Source: Chrysogorgia sp. JL179-B06 (lineage: Eukaryota > Cnidaria > Anthozoa > Scleralcyonacea > Chrysogorgiidae). Taken from it: a stretch of 64,000 bases of DNA. A program made the position numbers and the translations under genes. The notes under the pieces are model-generated. The model saw nothing but the letters and a program-made list of their open reading frames with translations, searched no databases and was not told where the DNA came from. Positions 50,001 to 59,700 of the stretch are shown piece after piece. The stretch lies in assembly GCA_035772405.1 (NCBI GenBank), contig JAYKKM010000415.1, positions 567,001 through 631,000 on the forward strand, written 5' to 3'. Every line of letters begins with the position of its first letter. Position 1 is the first letter of the stretch.

Positions 50001-50291
50001 CTGTCCCAAATCCACGTGATCATACAAGCTTCCCTGTTCTGTTTCGCAGCCTCTGCTCATTACTCATCATTTGAGTCGAGTCTGCACAGACGTGAGACAT
50101 CTGCAAATGTGCCAGAGGCAGATGAAGCTACGATAGTAACTTATAGTTATTATCTATATAATAAAACTCGTTTCTCTACCGTTAGACGAAGTGACATGAT
50201 ATCATTGTGGTGGCAGCTATTTTACGAAGCAATAGAAGAATATGGTCTTGAAGATTGGTGGAAGACGACCAAGATATACAAATTAACATGA
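41085..50291 (+). CDS. Type II membrane glycosyltransferase, family GT8 (glycogenin/GUX-like), 16 exons
   Basis: GT8 enzymes transfer a sugar from a UDP-sugar with retention and use a metal-binding DxD motif. The exons join in phase: 41085-41134, 41367-41550 (alternative end 41445), 42313-42354, 43093-43160, 43391-43451, 43930-44011, 44187-44242, 44368-44415, 45195-45242, 46390-46433, 47327-47369, 47869-47935, 48021-48083, 48984-49046, 49218-49317 and 50186-50291. The product is 374 residues, or 339 with the short exon 2. A basic N-terminus (MLRLRPGFSSKILK) precedes one hydrophobic segment (SCLVLVVAVLSLYFLFRYF), which suggests a Golgi type II anchor. The catalytic part has NNDDLATGAVAVGYIL, IIYVDTDFLPLVNIDELF with the DxD motif, FDTCFNAGILVF, and YHFAGFGVIRKPWE. 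The last exon acceptor (50185) was chosen because it restores the frame into SLWWQLFYEAIEEYGLEDWW. The substrate cannot be told from sequence. ATG 41085 is the first in its exon; a 5' non-coding exon is possible. Confidence 0.85.
41643..41990. mobile_element. Foldback MITE with TCAGACATAGTTTGACGC ends
   Basis: Arms 41643-41728 and ~41930-41990 are inverted and share CAGACATAGTTTGACGCTAC and TTACTGTCCATGACCCAACG. It lies in intron 2 of the GT8 gene. Confidence 0.85.
42783..42871. mobile_element. Palindrome GACGTTTCGACGGCCTCAGC
   Basis: An almost perfect ~89-bp hairpin whose two arms read GACGTTTCGACGGCCTCAGC. A related but diverged hairpin (GACGTTTCGGACGATGTG...) is present at ~4468-4525. A very small MITE in the GT8 intron. 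Confidence 0.8.
43230..43310. repeat. Dispersed repeat CTTCTTCGTCGCTCGGTCTG
   Basis: The motif CTTCTTCGTCGCTCGGTCTG followed by ACGAAAATCTCAGGCA occurs here. It occurs in reverse orientation at about 15460-15520 in CAND1 intron 25. Probably fragments of one MITE family. Confidence 0.65.
43570..43855. repeat. GAGAGTTGATGAGAGTACAC minisatellite
   Basis: Imperfect 10-bp-based units (GAGAGTTGAT, GAGAGTACAC, GAGAATGCAT) in GT8 intron 5. The His/Ser-rich minus-strand frames are artefacts. Confidence 0.9.
45065..45125. repeat. CTCGTACCCAGG hairpin
   Basis: CTCGTACCCAG(GG) at ~45069 pairs with CTGGGTACGAG at ~45111. A tighter version with arms AACCTCGTACCCAGG occurs at 50383-50416. This is a dispersed palindrome, one copy in a GT8 intron and one just after the gene. 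Confidence 0.8.
45329..46150. mobile_element. Large foldback element
   Basis: Arms near 45329-45440 and 46060-46150 are inverted copies. They share CATTGGTCGATAAATATAGT, AACACTGCG, TTTCGAGTCGCTTGGTTTAA and TACCGCTATC (variant GATAGCTGTA). The ~600-bp centre has no recognised coding sequence. It lies in GT8 intron 9. Confidence 0.75.
46913..47225. mobile_element. Foldback MITE with CCTGTGTACAGCCTGAATAT ends
   Basis: Two ~79-bp arms (46914-46992 and ~47146-47223) are nearly perfect inverted copies ending at ACCCCCCGCTGAGC. The centre is ~150 bp. It lies in GT8 intron 10 and has no coding capacity. Confidence 0.9.
48155..48575. mobile_element. TACCGTAAA-end element with internal GAAAATAACCCCC minisatellite
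   Basis: The left end TACCGTAAACTTTCGAAAAT and the right end (complement ATACCGTGAGCTTCCTGG) form imperfect TIRs. The interior is a 13-16-bp minisatellite of CCGGAAAATAACCCCC type. The larger element at 61525-62675 has the same terminal start and the same plan. The Gly/Phe-rich minus-strand frame is a repeat artefact. Confidence 0.65.
48605..48800. mobile_element. tRNA-like SINE heads
   Basis: A minus-strand B-box-like GGTTCGATCCCTGT lies at ~48610. A plus-strand head GGTAGCTCAATGGTTAGAGC...AGAAGGTTACAGG lies at 48651-48700, and another B box GGTTACGGGTTCAAACCC at ~48777. Anticodon stems do not pair, so these are SINE remnants, not tRNA genes. Confidence 0.55.
49340..49620. repeat. GA-rich low-complexity tract
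   Basis: AGGAAGAGAGGAAG-type purine-rich sequence in the last GT8 intron; no gene. Confidence 0.85.
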
Positions 50292-51149
50292 AGAAAAACT
50301 ATACACAAAATAGTTATCTTTCTTTCGTTTGAATTCAAGAATGTCGAACATGAATGACGTCGTTTGAAACGGAAAAATGCCCAACCTCGTACCCAGGAAC
50401 CTGGGTACGAGGTTGAAAAATGCTTAGTTGTTTTTACGTGTATGTTTCCGGTTGAAATGGCGTCTCATTCATGTTTCTATCACAGTACAGAAAAACAAAA
50501 ACCATTTTGTATTTGTTTTATAAGAAATGTAAAACCACATGGGAAAATATTAAGCCCTTATCAAACGAGATCGAACGCAAGTTACCGCATGGGGATAATG
50601 GAAGCTCCGCGCCATATTTACCGCCTCGCATCCTCGCGTTCCCCCATTATCCCTACATTTCAACTTGCGATGATTTGCGTTGGCTTGCGTTCTGCACGAA
50701 AAAATGGATTTACTCAATTTTACAACTACGCAAATATGGAGCAAATATATTCAAACGTTGCATTTATTTACTATATGAGTAAACATGGTAAATACCGCAT
50801 TTACTTCATATTTACTCAAAATTGAGTGAATGCGGCATTTACCAAGTTTACTCCAGTATGGTAAATGTAATATTTCAATAAATTTGCTCCATATTTGCGC
50901 ATATAGTAAATTTGAATAAACCATTTTTTTGTGCGCAGTGATTAGCTTGCGCCTAACTTGTTGAAATTTCAAACAAAACTGAGTCAATGCAACTCTTTCG
51001 TGCTCTAAGAAATAAGATGCTAGCAGCTTTTCTCTTCCTCTGAGATGACATTTTAACAGTTAAAATTATAGACCCTATTCCAAAATGGTTGCATCTAATT
51101 TAATATTCTTTTATACGCATATAAAATATAATCTGAATCTAAATATAAT

Positions 51150-51445
51150 CTGAAATCTTACGGCCTTCGAGCTTTTTCCGTTTACGCTCCTATTTTATGG
51201 AATAAATTGCCTGAAGATATCAGAACAATGAACAATATTACTGTTTTTAAAATTGCCATCAAGACGTTTCTTTTCAAACGTGTATTTTCTTTTTAATTTG
51301 ACTATTTTTTTATTGTAAGTTACTTTTACTCTAATATGTATAGTGCAATTTATGGATACAATGATGTAAATAGGTTAGGTTAGGTTAGGTTAGGTTAGGT
51401 TAGGTTAGGTTAGGTTAGATTAGATTAGATTAGATTAGATTAGAC
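51150..51445 (+). mobile_element. LINE 3' fragment with TTAGG-repeat tail
   Basis: The frame 51156-51296 reads SYGLRAFSVYAPILWNKLPE, then FKIAIKTFLFKRVFSF and a stop. This is the LWNxLP...FKxxxKTFLF C-terminus typical of LINE reverse-transcriptase ORFs. About 70 bp downstream lies a (TTAGG)n run (51368-51418) that changes to (TTAGA)n (to 51445). LINEs often end in such short tandem tails. Confidence 0.75.
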
Positions 51446-51483
51446 ACTGTAAAATTATTATTAGGCTATAAGGGCTAATTTAA

Positions 51484-51773
51484 AGGTGCCGTCAAGTCCG
51501 TTCTGCGCATGTGTGATATTTCAAACGTGTCAACAAAGTTTGCGACAGTTCGAAAGCGAGTATTCGTTAAAAGTGGCGAAGGCGCGAGTGGTAGTTTGAT
51601 ATATTATCCATATTTAGGAACAGAACAGCTTCTTATAACACGCTTTTTAGGCGGAAAAACTCAAGCGTGTGAAATAAATCCGCAATACTTCATGTTCAAT
51701 GTTTAATGCAATGTAAACAAACGATGTAAACAGAAACATGGACATGCGCAGAACGGACTTGACGGCACATAAA
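51484..51773. mobile_element. TIR element GGTGCCGTCAAGTCCGTTCT
   Basis: The 26-bp terminal repeat GTGCCGTCAAGTCCGTTCTG (51487 on) is matched by its complement ending at ~51768. The centre has no recognisable gene. A partial GTGCCGTCAA plus CGAACGGACT at 52700-52780 may be another degraded end. Confidence 0.8.
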
Positions 51774-52081
51774 GGAATACTAAATTGCCGCCATCGGCTA
51801 ATTATCCGCCATTTTAAGTGCAGAACTTGCGATGACTTGCCCCGCCGTTTGATTGATGACATTCAAAAGTCGTCACAAATTAACTGGCGGTAACTTGCGA
51901 TTTCGTAAACATGTTAAACAATTTCAGCTGTTTTTAATGTCTAGGCTCGTAAAGCACTGTGGTTATCACGTGTAGCATGCATTAACTTTAAAAAGGTCAT
52001 GCCAACGCAACGAAAAAAAAATCATTTCCATATTTTTTCCTTTCGAATGTAATTTAAAGTTTCTAATTATCAGTTGCAGTT

Positions 52082-52340
52082 GTCTAGATATGAGTATTTA
52101 TATCTTGATAACGTCATTAGTAATTGTTTATGTGAAATTAATCTCCGTCTATATTTCATGGAATTGTCACTTGGACAATGAGGAAACTTAACTGGCAAGT
52201 TGGTCATCCCAATTCTAACATTACTGTTAACTTTCGTCATTGTCCAAGTGAAACTTTCTGAAATATAGACGAAAATCGATTTCACTTACACAACTAATGA
52301 CGTCTTAAATTCAAATATAAAACGCTCGTATCTACACAAC
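52082..52340. mobile_element. Foldback MITE
   Basis: Arms around 52082-52180 and 52230-52335 are inverted and share GTCTATATTTCA, CACTTGGACAATGA and ATTAGTAATTGT-like sequence. It lies between the GT8 and FERM genes. Confidence 0.65.
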
Positions 52341-52455
52341 GGTAAGTGATATTAGAAAATTGAAATTAGATTTTTCCTAACCGATAAATTAGAAAGAATT
52401 AGAAGAAATGGAAGACGATTTTTTTCGTTGTACAGGCAACGAAAATAAAAATCTT

Positions 52456-52613
52456 TGTCGCAAGTCTTTATCTAGTTATCAAGTCACTTGGAAAGTATAT
52501 AAATAACACAATAAAAGCTTTTAAAACGCCGGACGATATAAAGAAGAATTTTTCAAACTTCTCGACTGTTCTATCTATTTTCCAAGTGCCTTGATAACTG
52601 GATAAAGACTTCG
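52456..52613. mobile_element. Foldback MITE
   Basis: AAGTCTTTATCTAGTTATCA and TTGGAAAGTA on the left pair with the complement ending CTGGATAAAGACTT. Arms ~40 bp, centre ~75 bp. Confidence 0.75.
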
Positions 52614-53008
52614 GTGAAACAACATTAATTTGTCGTTTTTGAAAATTCTCAAACGAGAATTGGAATACGGTTAACGGTTGCAATATTACCGCGTTGTTTT
52701 ATGTGCCGTCAATAAGTAGAATTTCGAAAGATAAGCTGGCCAAAACAAATGTAAGCTAAATGGTGACACGCCGAACGGACTAAAAGCTTTTCAACGAGTA
52801 CGTAATGCATGTATAGGTAAACAAAAAGCAGATGCTGAAAATGATCGGCAATGTTCAGCTGTTGAGCAGCTCTACGAGTCGTACGACGCCAGGACTTGGA
52901 AAAAAAATATGATCTAAATACAACACTAGCTTAAAAAGGAAAATTAGAAACAATTCAAAATTTGGGGCACGCTAATTTGCGACATTAGGAAGTTAAAAAG
53001 AGTTACGG

Positions 53009-53426
53009 AGTACACCTTTCCCAAAATAAGTGTTGCTCAAAGCCTCAAATGAAAGTTCTTTGTCGCCTTACGTGAGAATGGGTATTAGTTTTCTGCTATC
53101 TGCTTTAGCTTTAGAGAAATTTGGTTTTGTTATCGTATTTTTGGTAAATTGAAGACCGCTATTTTTGTCCTGATTGCCGACGAATGCGGTCAAGAAACAT
53201 GAAAATATAAATCCTGTACAATAGGCGAAAACCACACTATTGTCATGCTATTGTGAAGGGTTTCTTATTATAGAATGTCGACGTAAAAAATTAATGGCGG
53301 CCTACGGTAAACAAACCAGTCAAATTTCTCTCAAACTAAAAAATATTAGAAGAAAACTATAATACCCATACTTGTGTAAGGCGACAAAGAACTTTAATCA
53401 ACACTTGTATTAAAAGGGATGATTCA
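53009..53426. mobile_element. Foldback MITE, GACACTCCACCCC family copy 3
   Basis: It shares with the copy at 4533-5079 AAATGAAAGTTCTTTGTCGC, GAGAAATTTGGTTTTG, CACTATTGTCATGCTATTGT and the reverse arm. It sits ~300 bp upstream of the first FERM exon found. Its right side runs into AAAAGGGATGATTCAAAAGG, the end motif of the element at 12822. Confidence 0.75.
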
Positions 53427-53744
53427 AAAGGACATGCACATTGATTTTCTAGAACTATCGCATAATCGCCTTGAATATTGGACCTGTCATATCTCCCTCC
53501 TCAGTCTGTTTGCTGATCGACTGTAAAAATAGCAAATGATTTAACTTTTACAATCCAATTAACTATTTTTAGCGTAGGTCGCGCATCATGCATTCAGGCA
53601 AGAGCATGGAAACGTCTTTTCCCATGGAAACGAGGTTGGGGACTCTGGCGTCGGACTTGAAGAGAGAGGCAGAGCAGAGCCTGTAGTGATAATAATTTTA
53701 TTCTTCCAGCAAAACAGGACCATTTCGCTTCATAATCGACCATC

Positions 53745-56700
53745 ATGAACGTTACAATAGTTTTACTTGATGGAGAGAGTTTTGAAATGCAGAATTTGGA
53801 GGTAACAAGTAGATTTAGGCCGTTGTTTTTCGCCTTGCGCTTTTGACGCTAGACTGAGACTGACATTGGGTTGGCGACAGCTAGCGATAGCATTGTTATT
53901 CTTTATACTATTTAAAATAGGCTATAATACTCGTTCTTAAGACCTTTTTTGTTGTGCAAGCACTTGAAGTAACTCGGATGTAATGGCAAACGTCTTTCGG
54001 TACAGACTGTAAGTGCGCGCTGAGGGGAACCCTAAAAGCTGTTTTCATAGTTTCAATTATGTCGCGAAGTTCCCAAAACTGAAAGGGTCATGTTCGAATG
54101 CTCTTCTGTCTGTTTGTTGTTTTCGTTGCTTAACATATTTTCCTTTTTAGTGCAGATTAATGGCAGCTTGACCATGTTACTGTAATGTGAAATCATTAGA
54201 TTATTGGAAATTTCTCGAATAACGATATCACAACATAACAATAACATATCTGAGATTTCACCGTCTTCAGTAACATGGTCGCCTGTCATTCCGCTGTGTC
54301 CTAATAAACACCGACATACACAGGTGTTTTTCGTTTGAAAGCGTTTACTGAGATGAAAGGTCATTAGACTTATGATATGTAAAGTACAAAACACTCGATA
54401 CTGTTGATGGCATACACACACAAGAAACCAGATAAATTTGTGTTCTGTTTGCGTAATAGCATATTACAGGAACGATATAAATAGATTAGAAATAAACCTA
54501 GCTATGGCACAGCGTTGGCTGTTATAAGTGTGATAAATTGATTGCATTTACACAGCATGAATCCCCTTGTTATTATATTCAATATTCATGATTTTATATT
54601 GGAACAAAATAATTGGTTTGTCTCTCTACACCAAGCCCCCACATTCACTGCATCAGTGTATATAATATCATATCAATCGATCATTGTAACCTTTGCTCTC
54701 CATCCGAGTCTCCATATCCCACTGGTTAGAGCGTCTCACCGGCAATCAGAAGGTTACAGGCTGATTCAATCCCTGTTTATTTTCTTAGTATTTGAGCTTG
54801 ACAATCATCCATGTATCGACTGGACATGTTAAAACCCAATTTTCAAGAAAGCCTTTCTTAAAGAACCTGTGTTAATTTTAGTAATTTAAAACATCTAGCT
54901 ATTTTAATATATGTTTATACATAACGTGAATAATAGATAGATTCAAACCGCCTGTTGACTGTGTTGTGGTACAAACCTCATTCAATGTGGGTTTGGGATG
55001 ACACGATGAAGCAGTGATCATTGCAGTGTTTAAACATTTAATTATATTTATGACGATTGAGGTACCAGGCAGGAACTGTAATTTCAATATAAAAATCAAA
55101 GTCCATTATTTCAGTTGAACATTTTAATATACATTTTATGTATTTTTATGATTTTATGATGATGATGTGATATACAACGAAATGTTAGCTAACTGAGATG
55201 CTGTGCTTAAACGTTAATTATATTTAATAGACTAATATGTATTCTCTTGGGTCAGATTTTGAAAATACAGTAGGCCATTACTAGGCTGATGCGGTATTGA
55301 AAAAAAACCAAATACTGATACCAAAAAAAAAAAAACGGTAATATCGAATATACCGGTATTTTTACACATCAAAATTTCGCGAAACTCAAACGTTTTTTAG
55401 TACGTGACGTAAAGTTGTCAAACAGCACAAAATGTTATAAATAGCAGTTGCGTGCGATCACACAATGCTGGCCATTGACTGAAAAAGTCTAAGCGTGATA
55501 AATTTAAGATGCCTCCTTGTTCTTAACGGCCTTCTTGCACAGTTGACATATGGAATCGGGACAGTGGAGAAGACATCCTTTGTTGCGAGTTGTCATTCTC
55601 TCACAGATCTCACTTATTTGGCCATTACGTTTATACCGTATGTATCTCCAGTGATGTAACAGTTAATTGTTTGTAATTGGTTAAGTTACAGTTACATTAG
55701 GATAAATGTAACCACTGTAGCTACCAAAGGTACAAGAAGAAAGTGACTAGTTACAGTTACAAAGTTTTATTTTCTGCTGGCTGAGGTACTGCTGGGGGCA
55801 TGATGATAATCAGGTGTTAGGGGTGGTGCGGGTTATGCAGGGCGCATTTTGTTGTTGCTTTTTCCATTGCTTAACCTATGTAAATGCCCACCCACCCTAT
55901 GTAAATGTGGCATTGGTGGTTGTGTTAGTTGCTGGTTATGTGGAAGCTTGGTAGATCTGCACTTAATAATTATGTATCTAGTTTTCTCTAGTTGAGTTGA
56001 AATAGGTAACAGTATCATGTCTAATCAATAAAGCTGTATTAGCTAGCTGTAGTTTAATAAAGGTTAAGCTTGCGGCTGATCGCTGCAGCAGCTCCCAGCT
56101 GTGTGTGAGAAGTTACTTTCGTAAATTTGTAAGTAGTTACAAACATACATTCCTTGATTTCAGTCACTGGTATTGAAATTCGGAAAAAAGTTGGCAAATC
56201 GACACTGGTTATATTTATTTATTTTTTATTATTTATTGTGATAGCGATACCAACTCCAAAGACATCTTGCTGTGTCATTCAAGTTTCTGTAGTCTTGTAG
56301 TGTAATAGTCAGTGAGTCGACTTAGGAAGAGATCAACTGCATATGTATTACATTATTTCATGTGTATGCTATGTGCATTCATGTACTGTACTATATGTTA
56401 CATTGCTTTACAGAAAGAGTTAGTTAAATACGTAAATTAAAATAAAATTAGTTAAATCAATTAAAGGGCGATTCTCTCATCACACATGTGACATTGCTAT
56501 TCCTTTCGGCTTTACACTTAGTGTGAAGCCCAAAGGAATAGCAATGTCACGTGAGTGTGAAGCCCAAAGGAATAGCAATGTCACGTGTGTGACGGGAGAA
56601 TCGCCCAAAAATATTTATTTATTTTGTTTTTGTGTTTACACACATAAGGTACTGTAAGACACAACAAGGACATTTAGCCCTAGTCATTGGTGTCTCCGTG

Positions 56701-59700
56701 TTTAACCCTAAAAATTAACAAATATCAAATTACATATACTGATATACATATTACTATATCAATATTAATTGCTTCTTACAAATATGATATTTCAGAAAGG
56801 AACCCTTGGAAAAACTATCTTTACAAATGCATGCGAGAGGATTAGCTTGAAAGATGAAATAGATTATTTTGGACTTCGCTTTATCAATAAAAAAGATGGC
56901 GAGGTTTGTGCTACATGTTAGTTGCATTGTCGTCTTGAGTTCTTTTTTTGAAAATACGTGGCTTTTTCTATGCAGACAAGTTATATATACAATGTATTTT
57001 TTAATTATTGACTTGTAGTTTCAGTGGGTGGATAATGCAAGGAGTATCCAATCACAGCTGGGGAAAGGTAAGGGAATTGTTAGGGTTTTCTTTTAACAAC
57101 TAAAGTTGTCTGATGTACTATAGCCAGATGAAATGTTGTGGTTAACTTAATAATACCCCCTAGTTGGGTTCAATTAGGCTGCTCAAATTCATGAAATTCC
57201 TACTGTTTTAATAATCATTTCAGAAAATAATGAGAATACCACTCACTATCTTCACTTTGCCGTGAAGTTCTTCCCAGTAAATCCAACAAACATAAAACAA
57301 GATTTAACGAGGTGAGCACTTAGGTCATCAAATACTACCTTATATTACTATGTGTTCAATGTGATTATCTAAAGTTGTGCATGTTTTCTAAAGCTATTCA
57401 TTGCCTGCTGTCTTTTGCTCCATTGAACTTGTTTCATTGTTTTTTCTGGTGAACAATGTTTTTTCTGGTGAACCGATATTTTTTAAACATGTGGTTTAAA
57501 GTCAACGCCCAATCGTTATAAATCACTCCCCTTATGTTTACTTTGATACTTAATAATAATAGACATTACTACATTAGTGATTAGACTATCTAATAGTCTA
57601 GTGTGGCCCATTGAATCACACAAATTACAGTAAAAATAGAACATACAGTATTCCCACTTCTACAGGCCATTTGGTATTGTCAGGAAATAATGCCTAGTTC
57701 AGAGTTTTGACTTTACTCAACATGTCGAAAGAATCACTTTAGATGCCAAAGTTGTGTTGAACTTAATTCATCTCATTACATACGACGAATTAAATGCAGT
57801 GGTACTTTGACGTCTAATGTCTAAGCTAGGCCCATTTGAAATTTGTAGGACTTTAGTTTTTCGCTGTAAACACAACTGAATTTTGAAATTTGACTGCAAA
57901 ACTTTAAGATTGGATATCAGTAAAATATTTGTTGCCAAAATGTTGCCAATCCAATTTTTTGTGTTTTTACACATGTACAGTATACAGTACATAATATGAA
58001 ACCTAATAAGAGGTTTCCCTTGGCTTTTCCTTTATTTTTTCATAGATACCAGTTTGTTCTTCAGTTGAGAGAATCTCTTTTGAATGGCAGGTAATGCAAA
58101 AGCAAAACTAACCATGCATCGATTTATGAAATCAATGATGATACTAACTGAATTAATTTTTCTATGTTTTGCTCTGTGAAGATTGGAATGCTCCATGCCG
58201 ATTTATGCTTTGCTTGCTTCTTTCATTGTGCAAGGTTCGTATTCCTGAACTATTTATTTCTAACAAATCCTTGTCATACAATGCTTTAAGCCCGAGGAGA
58301 GTGATCAGCATCTTACTTCTCCTAATAATATTAATGGTTACTCAAGCATAAAAGCAATGAGAATATAGGAAATGATCACAAAAGATAAACTGACATGTTT
58401 TAAATACAACATCTAGTTCTCCCAGGTACAGGTAGTACAATAAGAAAAGTAGGAAGTTGTTCAACAACCTTGATGAAATACATTACCCAATATTTTTTGA
58501 ACATTTTATTTTCATGACAATAATGTTAATTATCTTTGGCAACAAAAATTAAGTTTGTCTAATATGAAAGAACTCGTAAAATGACAGAGTAACACCTTTT
58601 ACAACTTTTCCGTATTGTACTTCGTTTTTGAAATATTTCAGTTTGTTTGATATGTAAATGAGATGGTCTCTGATGTCAGGTGATGGGTAAAGAATTTTCA
58701 CTCATTAAAATATTAGTTACATCTTCAAATTTGTTCCACAAATATACTTGAAAATGTGCGTATAATAACTCCTCATGATAATGAACGTTGTAAACTTAGC
58801 AATCACTGAGATATAAGACATTTTTTAATGAGTGAAAATTCTCTACCCACCACCTGACGTCAGAGACCATCTCATTTACATATCAAACAAACTGAAATAT
58901 TTCAAAAACGAAGTAAAATACGGAAACGTTGTAAAAGGTGTTACTCTATCATTTTACGAGTTTCTTCATATTAGACAAACTTAATTTTTGTTGCCAATGA
59001 CCTTTAAATTTTTGTAAAATCATTGTTAATTGTAGCTGAGTACGGTGACTATAACCCAGAAGAACATGGTAAAGATTATCTTGACGACTTCAAGTTCTGC
59101 CCTGATCAAGTAAGTCAAGTTTCGTTTGCAGAATTGCATGTGTACAGTTTGTAACATGATGCACATTTCGCTGTAAAATATGCAAATATTGTATGCATAT
59201 AGAATGTACAGGTTGTACTGCATATAAAGAATAAATATGGAAGCTGTTACAGTTTTCAAAAGAAAAAAGCGCTACTCTGTAACACGTACAAAAAAGTATT
59301 ATTAGTAGTAGATTGTCAGTTGAGTTTATGTTCTTGATAATGGACATCACACTCATGGACATCATTTTCAACTTAAAAACGTTAATTTTTTTGTAAATTT
59401 TTAGCCACCTGAGTTGATTGAAAAAGTTCAAGATTACCATAGGAAACACAAGTAAGAATGACTGTGTGCTTCTTCCTTCTTGATGCATGGAATGTGATTT
59501 ATAAGCTGACCGTAACAAAATATTATAAAATAACATGCATGCTATGCAGGCTCTGATTGGTCAATATCTGTGTTTGGATCAAGTCATCCACTGCTGGCCC
59601 TTTTGTATCATTTTATAAAAGAAATACCTAATGGTTTTCCGTGTTTGGATACTGTGATCTTAGGAAGATTGGGAAGTTGCTCGACTTTCAAAAAGCGAAA

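Larger units (their letters stand above)
50292..53744. other. Intergenic region between GT8 and FERM genes
   Basis: It holds the repeats listed separately and no recognisable gene. Frames of ~100-150 codons at 50364-50825 lack domain signatures and overlap palindromic sequence. The FERM gene promoter is presumably near its 3' end, but no clear core promoter was identified. Confidence 0.6.

Noticed and set aside
51368..51418. Interstitial telomere of TTAGG type
   Set aside because: Only ~10 units, directly downstream of a LINE ORF end; better explained as LINE tail.
54705..54780. Functional tRNA gene
   Set aside because: B box broken (GGCTGATTCAATCC) and anticodon arm not closable; SINE head instead.
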